A stretch of 64,000 nucleotides of DNA from WHSW01 sp963846565 (GTDB lineage: Bacteria; Actinomycetota; Thermoleophilia; Solirubrobacterales; 70-9): positions 434,001 through 498,000 of the forward strand of contig CAWJWL010000005.1 in the NCBI GenBank assembly GCA_963846565.1, written 5' to 3'. The position numbers were made by a program, and so were the translations under genes. This document shows, one piece after another, positions 30,617 through 38,417 of this stretch (the first letter of the stretch is position 1; every line of letters starts with the position of its first letter). The notes below the pieces were generated by a model, which searched no databases, was not told the origin of the DNA, and saw only the letters and a program-made list of their open reading frames with translations.

Positions 30617-31471
30617 ATGAACGCCGCACTCGCCGATCTCACTCTGCACTCCTCGGGCAAGGTGCGCGAGATGTACGAGGTGGAGGGCGACCTCCTGATG
30701 GTCGCCTCCGACCGGATCTCTGCCTATGACGTCGTCCTCCCCACGCCGATCCCCGACAAGGGCAAGGTCCTGACCCAGATGTCCGTGTACTGGTTCGAGA
30801 CCACGGGCGAGATCGTGCCCAACCACTACCTCACCGACGAGGTGCCGGCGGAGGCCGAGGGCAAGGCGCTGCGGGTCCGCAAGCTCGACATGTACCCGGT
30901 CGAATGCGTCGCCCGCGGCTACATCACCGGCTCGGGGTGGAAGGAGTACCAGGCGACCGGCTCGGTCTGCGGAATCGAGCTACCGGAGGGCCTGCGCGAG
31001 TCGGACAAGCTCCCGGAGCCGATCTTCACCCCGGCGACCAAGGCCGAGGTCGGCGATCACGACGAGAACATCGACTTCGACCGCGCGGCCGAGCTGATCG
31101 GCGACCGGCCGCTGATGGAGGAGCTCCGCCGGGTGACGCTCGAGCTCTACGCCCACGCGGCTGAGCACGCGCGCGAGCGCGGGATCATCATCGCCGACAC
31201 GAAGTTCGAGTTCGGTGCCTCGCCGGGCGCCGAGGTCGTCCTCGGCGACGAGGTGCTCACGCCGGACTCCTCGCGCTTCTGGCCCGCAGATGACTATGAG
31301 CCCGGCCGCTCGCAGGCTTCGTTCGACAAGCAGTACGTCCGCGACTGGCTCGATCAGTCCGGCTGGGACCACTCCCCGCCCGGCCCCGAGCTACCCGAGG
31401 AAGTGGTCGCCGGGACGCGCGCGAAGTACGTCGAGGCGTACGAGCGGATCACCGGGCGCACGCTGGCCTGA
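30617..31471 (+). CDS. purC: SAICAR synthetase
   Basis: PurC joins aspartate to CAIR. The 284-residue protein shows SSGKVREMYEVEGDLLMVAS, RISAYDVVLPTPIPDKG, PVECVARGYITGSGWKEY and IIIADTKFEFG, all family signatures. The ATG at 30617 is chosen because homologues begin with this short lead. It is divergent from the P450 and separated from purB by that two-gene island. Confidence 0.96.
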   Translation: MNAALADLTLHSSGKVREMYEVEGDLLMVASDRISAYDVVLPTPIPDKGKVLTQMSVYWFETTGEIVPNHYLTDEVPAEAEGKALRVRKLDMYPVECVARGYITGSGWKEYQATGSVCGIELPEGLRESDKLPEPIFTPATKAEVGDHDENIDFDRAAELIGDRPLMEELRRVTLELYAHAAEHARERGIIIADTKFEFGASPGAEVVLGDEVLTPDSSRFWPADDYEPGRSQASFDKQYVRDWLDQSGWDHSPPGPELPEEVVAGTRAKYVEAYERITGRTLA

Positions 31472-31494
31472 GGGCGGCCGGCGCCGGCTTGGCG

Positions 31495-31893
31495 ATGTCG
31501 GAAGCGGAGAACGTCGATCTGGTCCACCGGTGCTACGAGGCGCTGGCCTCCGAGGACATCGAACGGTTTCTCACCTACCTCGATCCGGAGATCGAGTTCA
31601 CCTCGCTGGTACTCGAGATCGAGGGGACGTTCCGTGGCCATGACGGCGTCCGCAGATGGTGGACCGGACTACGGAGCGCGTTCCCGGAATGGAACCCGTC
31701 GATCGTCGACGTCCGGGCAGTCGGCGACTACGTGGTGGTGCGGGCTCATGGCGCGGGAGTCGGCGGCGCAAGCGGGGTCGGCGTGGACGACGAGTTCTGG
31801 CAGGTCGGCGAGGTTCGCAATGGAAAGCTCATCTCCTACCGCGCGGTCCGCACGGAGCGGGAAGCCTTCGAAGCCGCTGGGCTCGCGGAATAG
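31495..31893 (+). CDS. SnoaL-like / NTF2-fold protein
   Basis: The roughly 132-residue protein has VHRCYEALASEDIERFLTYL at the start, FRGHDGVRRWWTGLRSAFPE and a C-terminal EFWQVGEVRNGKLISYRAV. These fit the SnoaL-like fold. A TTG six bases upstream could add two residues. It lies 23 bp after purC and 32 bp before a sulfotransferase-like gene, so it may be in the purC transcript. No ligand or reaction can be assigned. Confidence 0.78.
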   Translation: MSEAENVDLVHRCYEALASEDIERFLTYLDPEIEFTSLVLEIEGTFRGHDGVRRWWTGLRSAFPEWNPSIVDVRAVGDYVVVRAHGAGVGGASGVGVDDEFWQVGEVRNGKLISYRAVRTEREAFEAAGLAE

Positions 31894-31925
31894 CGCTTCG
31901 GCCGGCCCATACCTAACCTGATGAC

Positions 31926-32960
31926 ATGGCCCTCTGGGTGATCGGCCTGCGCCGGTCCGGGACAACGATCCTCTACGACGCGCTCGGCGAGGATCCCTCC
32001 CTCCGGCGCTTCTACGAGCCCCTGCGCGAGGAGGCGGAGACGATCGGCGGCGGCAGCGGCGCCCGCGACGTCGACGTCTTCGCCGAGACGCGCGGGCTGC
32101 GCGAGCGCTTTCGCGCCGACCGATACCCGGAGCTGCCGAGTGACGACTTCAACTGGGGCGGCCCGCGGGCGCCCGAGCTCGAGCTCGAGCCCGAGCTGCC
32201 CGCTCATGCGAGCGACTTCCTCGCCCACCTGCTCGCGCAGGCGCCCGAGGTGGCGATCAAGGAGACTCGCCTCCATCACAAGCTCGGCGCGATCGCGGGC
32301 CTCGACCCGGACGCCGTCGTCGTCCACCTCGTCCGCGATCCGCGGGCGGTGACAGCCTCGATGCTGCTGGGTCGCCGGCGCCGCACCGACATCTACCCGG
32401 ACGCCGACGCGTTCTTCAGCAAGCGCACCAAACGCGCACTCTGGTCGAGCCGTGGAATCTCGGAAGCGCTGCTCGCCGGGCAGACGGCTGACCCGGCCGC
32501 CCCGGCCGCCCCCGGAGGCGAAGCCGAGGAGGCGGGCGGAACGTTCGATGTTCCCGACTTCGTGCGCCCCATGCTCGTCTGGAAGGCGGCATTCGAGGCC
32601 GCGGAAGCCGACGGACACCGGCACTTCGGCGAGCGCTTCGCGCTCGTCCGGCTCGAGGACCTGCGCGCCGACCCTGCGACGGAGCTCGACCGCATCTACG
32701 CGCTGCTCGGCCGTGAGACTCCCGCCGCGGTCGTCGACTGGGCCCGCGAGAACGTCCAGGCCGCCGGCCCCGTCCACCACGGCGACGATCCCCGTTGGGC
32801 GCGTGGCGCGCGGGCGGTGGGCATGATGGATGCGATCGATCGCGCGGGCTACGGCGAGGTCGGCGAACTCGAACCGCCGGGTGAGGAGCTCGACCTCAGC
32901 CCACCGCCGAAGCGATCGCGTCTCGCCGGGCTGGTCGGCCGGGGACGGCGGAGGGCGTAG
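31926..32960 (+). CDS. Divergent sulfotransferase-family protein, paralogue 1
   Basis: The 344-residue protein has an N-terminal P-loop-like LRRSGTTILYDALGEDP (5'-phosphosulfate loop position) and VVHLVRDPRAVTASML (3'-phosphate position), as in PAPS-dependent sulfotransferases. It is the least conserved of the five here: the second motif is RDPRA instead of RDGRD. Residues of about 188-207 (ADPAAPAAPGGEAEEAGGTF) are an in-frame copy of the dispersed repeat with an extra 9-bp unit. A Pro- and Arg-rich tail follows. The acceptor is unknown. Confidence 0.72.
   Translation: MALWVIGLRRSGTTILYDALGEDPSLRRFYEPLREEAETIGGGSGARDVDVFAETRGLRERFRADRYPELPSDDFNWGGPRAPELELEPELPAHASDFLAHLLAQAPEVAIKETRLHHKLGAIAGLDPDAVVVHLVRDPRAVTASMLLGRRRRTDIYPDADAFFSKRTKRALWSSRGISEALLAGQTADPAAPAAPGGEAEEAGGTFDVPDFVRPMLVWKAAFEAAEADGHRHFGERFALVRLEDLRADPATELDRIYALLGRETPAAVVDWARENVQAAGPVHHGDDPRWARGARAVGMMDAIDRAGYGEVGELEPPGEELDLSPPPKRSRLAGLVGRGRRRA
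32489..32545 (+). repeat. 48-bp dispersed repeat, copy 3 (57 bp, in frame)
   Basis: The copy lies inside the sulfotransferase-like gene and is read in the same frame as copies 2 and 5. It contains a tandem 9-bp duplication (CGGCCGCCC-type) near its left end, giving AAPAAP in the protein without a frameshift. Confidence 0.9.
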
Positions 32961-33089
32961 CGGTTTCGGGTGCGGTTCCGGCGTGTTTCGTGTGAGGCCT
33001 CGGTCGAGATCAAAGTTGACGACGCTATTCGTCGTTGAGTGCGATCTCGACTCTTGGGAACGCCGCAGACGACCCGGCGAGCCCACCTC

Positions 33090-33232
33090 GGCCATACGCG
33101 GCGGCGGTCGTGCCATCGCCCGACGACCTCGGCGCCCGAGCGGGCGCAACGGAGGGCCGTTGCCGCGCCGATGCCCAACCCCGCGCCGGTGACGACGACT
33201 CGTGCTCTTATCCGGGAAGCGCCCGCGGCGGC
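33090..33232 (-). pseudogene. Remnant of a short-chain dehydrogenase N-terminus
   Basis: On the reverse strand a frame reads RARVVVTGAGLGIGAATAL then RCARSGAEVV, which is the nucleotide-binding start of a short-chain dehydrogenase (TG-x-x-x-GIG). The similarity ends after about 35 residues, no catalytic YxxxK region follows, and there is no suitable start. The remnant fills much of the 288-bp gap between the sulfotransferase and purS. The rest of that gap shows nothing. Confidence 0.55.
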
Positions 33233-33248
33233 CGGTAGATTGAGGGCG

Positions 33249-33476
33249 GTGAAGGCGCGCGTCTTGATCAGGCCGAAGGAGGGGATCCTCGACCCGCAGG
33301 GGAAGGCGGTCGAGCGGGCGCTGCCCGCGCTGGGCTTCGAAGGCGTCTCCCACGTCCGCGTCGGTCGCCTGGTCGAGCTCGAGGCGGAGGACGGCGCCGA
33401 CCTCGAAGCGCTCTGCGAGAAGCTCCTCGCCAACCCGCTGATCGAGGACTACGAAGTGGTGGAGGTCGCGGAATGA
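33249..33476 (+). CDS. purS: FGAM synthase subunit PurS
   Basis: The 75-residue protein reads KARVLIRPKEGILDPQG, then RALPALGFEGVSHVRVG and LLANPLIEDYEVVEV, the PurS pattern. PurS bridges PurQ and PurL in the multi-subunit FGAM synthase. The GTG at 33249 gives the normal short N-terminus. purQ follows after a gap of 64 bp that consists largely of a copy of the dispersed repeat. Confidence 0.92.
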   Translation: MKARVLIRPKEGILDPQGKAVERALPALGFEGVSHVRVGRLVELEAEDGADLEALCEKLLANPLIEDYEVVEVAE

Positions 33477-33495
33477 TGAGGGCCGTCCCGCCGGC

Positions 33496-33543
33496 TGACC
33501 CGGCCGCCCCCGGAGGCGAAGCCGAGGAGGCGGGCGGAACGTG
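33496..33543 (+). repeat. 48-bp dispersed repeat, copy 4 (forms purQ start)
   Basis: This copy lies between purS and purQ. Its last base is G instead of T (AACGTG), and those last three bases are the GTG start of purQ. The GAGGAGG inside the repeat (33524-33530) sits 10 nt before that GTG and is the only good ribosome-binding site. Confidence 0.9.
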
Positions 33544-34212
33544 ATTGGCGTTCTCCAGTTCCCCGGCTCCTGCGACGAGCGCGATGCGCTGCTCGCCTGC
33601 GAGCGGGTCGGGGAGGCGCGGCTCGTGTGGCACGAGGAGACCGACCTCTCCCGGTTCGACGCGATCGTCGTCCCAGGCGGCTTCTCCTACGGCGACTACC
33701 TGCGCGCCGGGGCGATCGCCCGCTTCGCGCCCGCGGTCGAGGCGATGGGCGAGTTCGCCGCGCGCGGCGGGCCGGTGCTCGGGATCTGCAACGGCTTCCA
33801 GGTCCTCTGCGAGGCGGGTCTGCTGCCGGGTGCCCTGCTCGCGAACGACGGGCTGCGCTTCCTCTGCCGTCAGATCGAGATCGAGGTCGTCAACGCCGAG
33901 ACGGCGGCGACGTCGGCCTGCGAGGTCGGCGAGCGCCTGTCGGTTCCCGTCAAGCACATGAGCGGCCGCTGGTTCGCGCCGCCCGAGCTGCTCGCGGAGC
34001 TCGAGTCCAAGGGACAGGTCGTCTTCCGCTACCGATCGGGTCAGAACCCGAATGGCTCCATTGCCGACGTCGCCGGGGTGTCGAACGAGCGCGGCAACGT
34101 CGTCGGGCTAATGCCCCATCCCGAGCATGCAGTCGACCGGCTCACGGGCTCCGCGGATGGGCTGAAGCTGTTCGAGTCGCTGCTCAGAAGCGCGGTACCG
34201 GCCCCGGCGTGA
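33541..34212 (+). CDS. purQ: FGAM synthase glutaminase subunit PurQ
   Basis: PurQ supplies ammonia from glutamine to PurL. The 223-residue class I glutaminase has GVLQFPGSCDERD, IVVPGGFSYGDYLRAGA, the nucleophile Cys in GICNGFQVLCEAG, and the His-Glu pair in LMPHPEHAVD. The GTG start and its Shine-Dalgarno element come from a copy of the 48-bp repeat. The stop overlaps the GTG of a sulfotransferase gene by four bases (GTGA), so purQ appears translationally coupled to it and not to purL, which lies 7.7 kb away. Confidence 0.95.
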   Translation: MIGVLQFPGSCDERDALLACERVGEARLVWHEETDLSRFDAIVVPGGFSYGDYLRAGAIARFAPAVEAMGEFAARGGPVLGICNGFQVLCEAGLLPGALLANDGLRFLCRQIEIEVVNAETAATSACEVGERLSVPVKHMSGRWFAPPELLAELESKGQVVFRYRSGQNPNGSIADVAGVSNERGNVVGLMPHPEHAVDRLTGSADGLKLFESLLRSAVPAPA

Positions 34213-35099
34213 GCCCGCTCCCGCGCCGCGCGCGGCCTGGAAAGCCACCGGCCCCGTTCGTCGTCGGTGTCGGGCGCTCCGGGACAACCCTCCTGCGGCT
34301 CATGCTCGATGCGCATCCCGAGCTCGCGATTCCGCCGGAGACCCACTTTCTGCCGGACTTGATCGACCGCGCAAGGGTCGGCGTGACGGCCGAGTCTCTC
34401 GGCGACGTGATCACCGCAGCGCGCAACTGGGGCGACTTCGGTCTCGACGAGAGCGAACTGAGAGGACGGCTCGCCGACTCCGAGCCGCAGGCCGGCCCCG
34501 CTGCGCGCGCGTTCTTCGGCCTCTACGCCGAGCGCCACGGCAAGCGCCGGTGGGGGGACAAGACGCCGATCTACGTGGAGTCCATGCGCCCGATCGCATC
34601 GGCACTCCCCGAGGCGCGCTTCATCCACCTGATCCGCGACGGGCGCGACGTCGCGCTCTCGCGCCGAAAGCGGGGAATGGGCGAGGGCAAGCCGATGTCC
34701 AACACAGCGGCCCGGTGGCGCGGGCGGATCGAGGACGCGCGCAAGCAGAGCCGCCGGCTCAAGGGGCGCTATTTGGAGCTGCGCTACGAGGATCTCGTCG
34801 CCGATCCCGAGCCGGCGCTGCGCCGGATCTGCGACCTCTGCGAGCTCGAGTTCGACGCGGCGATGCTCGCGCACAGCGAGCGCGCCGGTCATCGCCTTGG
34901 TGAGCTGGGCGATCTCTCGGCCGAGGATGGGCGCCCAGCCCGTAGCAGCGAGGAGCGAGCCGAGGCCCACGCCCTCGCCATGCAGGCGCCGAGCGCAGAG
35001 CGCGTGGGCGCTTGGCGAAGCGAGATGAGCGCCGGCGACCGCGAGGAGTTCGAGGCGGTCGCGGGAAGGCTTCTGCGGGAGCTCGGATACGAAGTCTGA
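34209..35099 (+). CDS. PAPS-dependent sulfotransferase-family protein, paralogue 2
   Basis: The 296-residue Sulfotransfer_3-like protein has the 5'-phosphosulfate loop FVVGVGRSGTTLLRLMLDAHP and PPETHF. The 3'-phosphate motif is FIHLIRDGRDVALSRR, then LRYEDLVADPEPALRRICD and a C-terminal MSAGDREEFEAVAGRLL. It should move sulfate from PAPS to an unknown carbohydrate, lipid or small-molecule acceptor. The GTG at 34209 overlaps the purQ stop. Four closely related genes lie in the next 6 kb with two glycosyltransferases, pointing to a sulfated glycoconjugate as an inference. A His or other active-site base could not be assigned. Confidence 0.82.
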   Translation: MSPLPRRARPGKPPAPFVVGVGRSGTTLLRLMLDAHPELAIPPETHFLPDLIDRARVGVTAESLGDVITAARNWGDFGLDESELRGRLADSEPQAGPAARAFFGLYAERHGKRRWGDKTPIYVESMRPIASALPEARFIHLIRDGRDVALSRRKRGMGEGKPMSNTAARWRGRIEDARKQSRRLKGRYLELRYEDLVADPEPALRRICDLCELEFDAAMLAHSERAGHRLGELGDLSAEDGRPARSSEERAEAHALAMQAPSAERVGAWRSEMSAGDREEFEAVAGRLLRELGYEV

Positions 35100-35128
35100 T
35101 CTCGGGTCCGCTTTACTCTCGCGGACCG

Positions 35129-36199
35129 ATGGATCTGGACTACTCGCTCCGCTTCCTCCGTAACCGCCGCCTGCGCGGGCGCGCCGAGCCGACCGCTCCG
35201 GCGCCGTTCGTCGTCGGCGTCGGGCGCTCCGGCACGACCCTGCTGCGGCTGATGCTCGACTCCCATCCCGAGCTCGCTATCCCGCCGGAGACCCACTTCA
35301 TCAACCCGTTCATCCAGGCCTCGGGCCGGCTCTCCTTCGGCCCCAAGTCCGCAACGAAGGAGCTCGTCCACGACGAGCGGCGCCGCTGGAACGACTTCGG
35401 CCTCTCGGAGGCGGAGCTGCTCGAACGCTTCCAGACGGTGAAGCCGTTCAACACCACCGATGCTCTGCGCGCGTTCTACCTCCTCTACGCCGCCAAGCAC
35501 GGCAAGCCGCGCTGGGGCGACAAGACGCCGGACTACATCCGCAAGATGAGGAAGATCCAGAAGACCCTTCCCGAGGCGCGCTTCATCCACGTGATCCGCG
35601 ACGGCCGCGACGCCGGGCTCTCCCAGAACGCCCGCATCGCCAAGCGCGGCAAGGATCCGATCCCGCCGAAGGAGATGGCCCGCCGCTGGCGCAAGAAGAT
35701 CGTCAAGTCGCGGGTCGACGCGGAGGAAGTCGAGCACTACATCGAGGTCCGCTACGAGGACATGATCACCGACACCGAGGGCGTGCTGCGCCGGGTGTGT
35801 GAGCACATCGACCTCGAGTTCGACCGGGCGATGCTGCAATACCACGAGCGCGCCGAGGAGCGCCTGCAGGAGATGGCCGGCGCCCTGCCGGCGAAGAAGG
35901 GGCGCCCCGAGCGCGAGGCGGGTGAGCGGCTCGCCGCGCACGCGCTGACGTCGAAGCCGCCGCAGGCCGACCGAGTCGCCGTGTGGAAGCAGGAGATGAG
36001 CGAGGCCGACAACGCCGAGTTCGAAGTCGCGGCCGGATACCTGCTCGACGACCTCGGCTACGAGACCGCCACCCCGCAGGACGACTGGACTCCGCCGGAG
36101 GATTGGGCGCGCTCCAAAACTCCCGGCGAGCGCGCCCGAGGCGAGGACGGGACGAACCGCTTCGGCGGCGTCGTCGGCGGCCCCGCCGACGAGGCCTGA
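35129..36199 (+). CDS. PAPS-dependent sulfotransferase-family protein, paralogue 3
   Basis: The 356-residue protein has VVGVGRSGTTLLRLMLDSHP, PPETHFINPF, PRWGDKTPDYIRKM, FIHVIRDGRDAGLSQ and VRYEDMITDTEGVLRRVCE. A long C-terminal extension (DDWTPPEDWARSKTPGERA) is unique to this copy and probably disordered. It lies 29 bp after paralogue 2, starting at an ATG before MDLDYSLRFLRNRRLRG. Sequence order and motif identity show recent duplication. Substrate unknown. Confidence 0.83.
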   Translation: MDLDYSLRFLRNRRLRGRAEPTAPAPFVVGVGRSGTTLLRLMLDSHPELAIPPETHFINPFIQASGRLSFGPKSATKELVHDERRRWNDFGLSEAELLERFQTVKPFNTTDALRAFYLLYAAKHGKPRWGDKTPDYIRKMRKIQKTLPEARFIHVIRDGRDAGLSQNARIAKRGKDPIPPKEMARRWRKKIVKSRVDAEEVEHYIEVRYEDMITDTEGVLRRVCEHIDLEFDRAMLQYHERAEERLQEMAGALPAKKGRPEREAGERLAAHALTSKPPQADRVAVWKQEMSEADNAEFEVAAGYLLDDLGYETATPQDDWTPPEDWARSKTPGERARGEDGTNRFGGVVGGPADEA

Positions 36200-36228
36200 G
36201 ACCCCTCCTCAGTACCCTCTCCGGGCTG

Positions 36229-37176
36229 ATGCGGCTCCCCTCGCTGAGATCGAAGCGCGCCGACGCACGCCGTGAACCGGCCGTGTTCATCGTCGGCATG
36301 AACCGCTCCGGCACGACCCTGCTCCGGATGATGCTCGACGCCCACCCGCAGCTGACGATCCCGCCCGAGACCCACTTCGTTCCCGACCTGATCAAGGCCG
36401 TGCGCGAGGACGGCTCGACGCCCGAGTCGGCGCTCGAGGCGATGAAGTCCGCCCGCGAATGGGGCGACTTCGGCTTCTCCGACGAGGAGATGCTGACCCG
36501 GCTGCGGGCGCTGCCGAAGCTCAAGCCCGGGGCCGCCGTGCGCACCTTCTACGAGGCCTACATGCAGCAGCAGGGCAAGCCGCGATGGGGCGAGAAGACG
36601 CCCACCTACGTGCAGAAGATGAAGCTGATCCAGAAGGCGCTGCCCGAAGCGCGGTTCGTCCACGTGATCCGCGACGGCCGCGATGTCGCCCTCAGCGTCC
36701 TCGACCGCACCGTGCGCGATCTCACCGCCGGCGACGTTGGGCGCCGCTGGAAGAAGAAGATCACGAAGGCGCGCGAGGACGCTCCCTCGCTCGAGTACTA
36801 CACCGAGATCCGCTACGAGGACCTGATCCTCGACACCGAGCCGGTGCTGCGGCGGGTGGCCGAGTTCATCGACCTTCCCTGGGACGACGCGATGCTCTCC
36901 TATCACGAGCGTTCCGCCGATCGCCTCAAGGAGATGGCCCGCGCGCTGCCCGCCGACGGCCGGGCGAAGGAGCTCAGCGTCGAGCGGCGGATGAAGACAC
37001 ACGAGATGACGACGAAGCCGCCGAGCGCGGACCGCGTCGCCCGCTGGCGCACGCAGATGAGCGCGGAGCAGCGGGGCGGCTTCGAGGCCGAGGCCGGCGA
37101 CCTGCTGAAGCAGCTCGGCTACCCGGTTGGCGAGTACGCGGTCGAGCAGGCCACGGCCCAGATCGAAGCGGCCTAG
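36229..37176 (+). CDS. PAPS-dependent sulfotransferase-family protein, paralogue 4
   Basis: The 315-residue protein has FIVGMNRSGTTLLRMMLDAHP, PPETHFVPDLI, PRWGEKTPTYVQKM, FVHVIRDGRDVALSV and IRYEDLILDTEPVLRRV. It follows paralogue 3 by 29 bp. The ATG at 36229 gives a short basic lead before the first strand. The C-terminus (LLKQLGYPVGEYAVEQATAQ) aligns with the end of paralogues 2, 3 and 5. Probably soluble; no membrane segment is seen. Confidence 0.83.
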   Translation: MRLPSLRSKRADARREPAVFIVGMNRSGTTLLRMMLDAHPQLTIPPETHFVPDLIKAVREDGSTPESALEAMKSAREWGDFGFSDEEMLTRLRALPKLKPGAAVRTFYEAYMQQQGKPRWGEKTPTYVQKMKLIQKALPEARFVHVIRDGRDVALSVLDRTVRDLTAGDVGRRWKKKITKAREDAPSLEYYTEIRYEDLILDTEPVLRRVAEFIDLPWDDAMLSYHERSADRLKEMARALPADGRAKELSVERRMKTHEMTTKPPSADRVARWRTQMSAEQRGGFEAEAGDLLKQLGYPVGEYAVEQATAQIEAA

Positions 37177-37267
37177 CCCGGAGACGCCAGTGCCTCGGCA
37201 GACCCGGAAGAACCGGACGCGAAGCGGAGGATTCTTCCGGCATTTGTTCCACGCGGACGGTCCCTGA

Positions 37268-38416
37268 GTGCGAATCGGAATCGTCACTAAGTGGTTCGCT
37301 TCGGGCCAGGCGGTCGTATCGCGGCAGATCCGCTCGGCGCTGGACGAGCTCGGGCACGAGACCTTCGTGCTCGCAAAGCCGGGCAAGGGTCCGCGGGCGA
37401 ACCAGGAACGCGTCCCGGACCCGGTCTGGGACCAGCCCGGCGTGACCGAGGCAAACGAGGCCGACCCCTCCGCCGAGGAGTACGCGGCGTGGGTCGACGC
37501 GAACTCGCTCGATGCCGTCGTCTGCGACCAGAACGATCAGTTCGCCGAGATCCGCTCGCTGCGCGAGCGCGGCGTGAGGACGATCGGCCGCTTCGTCTGG
37601 GAGTCGTTTTCGGTCGCCGACGCCGAGCCGGCGAAGACGGCCTACGACGTCATCTACTCCTTTACCCGCGCCGAGCAGGAGCGCTACGCGACGCTCGGGA
37701 TCGACAGCCCGCTGCTCACCTGGGGCGTTCACCCGGAGCTGATCTCGCTCGCGGACCAGGCCGAGCGTGACCGGGCAGCCGACGAGCTCGTCCGGTTCGT
37801 CGTCCCCGGCTCGTTCATGGGGAAGCGAAAGCCCTTTCCGGAGATCGTCGAAGCCTTCGTGCGCACCTCCGACCCCCGTCTGCGGCTGCTGATCCGTGGC
37901 CAGGTCGACCGCAAGGCGGGCAAGCTGGAGAAGGCCGCAGGCGGCGACGAGCGGGTCATGATCGAGCTCGAAGACCGGCCCACGGACGCGCACATGCGCC
38001 AGTTCGCGGCCTGCGACGTCTGCCTCTCCCCCTCGCGCTGGGAGGGCCTCGGCCTGCCGCTTTATGAGGCGATCGCGGTCGGCATGCCCTCGATCACCAA
38101 CGACTCGCCGCCGATGAACGAGGTCGTCATCGACGGGGTCAACGGCATCGTCGTCGACTCGGTCGCCTGGGGCGAGGCCGGCTCCGGAATCCCCGCCTTC
38201 GATCCCGACTTCGGCCAGCTCACCGAGGCGATCGAGCGCCTCGCCGACGAATCGGAGCGCGCGAAGCTCTCACGCGGCGCGATCGAGCTCCGCGACGGCG
38301 AGCGCAGCTGGAGCCGCACCGTCGACGGCCTCAAGCAACTGCTCGATGAGACGACGCCTGACCCGGCCGCCCCCGCAGGCGAAGCCGAGGAGGCGGGCGA
38401 AACGTTCGGTATTTGA
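37268..38416 (+). CDS. GT-B glycosyltransferase (GT4-like), paralogue 2
   Basis: The 382-residue protein begins RIGIVTKWFASGQAVVSRQI. Its donor site reads CLSPSRWEGLGLPLYEAIAVG, then PSITNDSPPMNEV, closely matching the genes at 22484 and 38418. The last residues, about 364-380 (PDPAAPAGEAEEAGETF, then GI and stop), are a translated copy of the dispersed repeat, so the repeat has replaced or extended the natural C-terminus. The GTG start of paralogue 3 lies one base after this stop. A role in glycosylating the same product that the neighbouring sulfotransferases modify is inferred. Confidence 0.85.
   Translation: MRIGIVTKWFASGQAVVSRQIRSALDELGHETFVLAKPGKGPRANQERVPDPVWDQPGVTEANEADPSAEEYAAWVDANSLDAVVCDQNDQFAEIRSLRERGVRTIGRFVWESFSVADAEPAKTAYDVIYSFTRAEQERYATLGIDSPLLTWGVHPELISLADQAERDRAADELVRFVVPGSFMGKRKPFPEIVEAFVRTSDPRLRLLIRGQVDRKAGKLEKAAGGDERVMIELEDRPTDAHMRQFAACDVCLSPSRWEGLGLPLYEAIAVGMPSITNDSPPMNEVVIDGVNGIVVDSVAWGEAGSGIPAFDPDFGQLTEAIERLADESERAKLSRGAIELRDGERSWSRTVDGLKQLLDETTPDPAAPAGEAEEAGETFGI
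38359..38406 (+). repeat. 48-bp dispersed repeat, copy 5 (at C-terminus)
   Basis: This copy forms nearly the last 16 codons of the glycosyltransferase gene. It differs from the consensus at two positions (CCGCAGG for CCGGAGG, and GGGCGAAAC for GGGCGGAAC). It uses the same reading phase as copies 2 and 3. Confidence 0.9.
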
Positions 38417-38417
38417 C

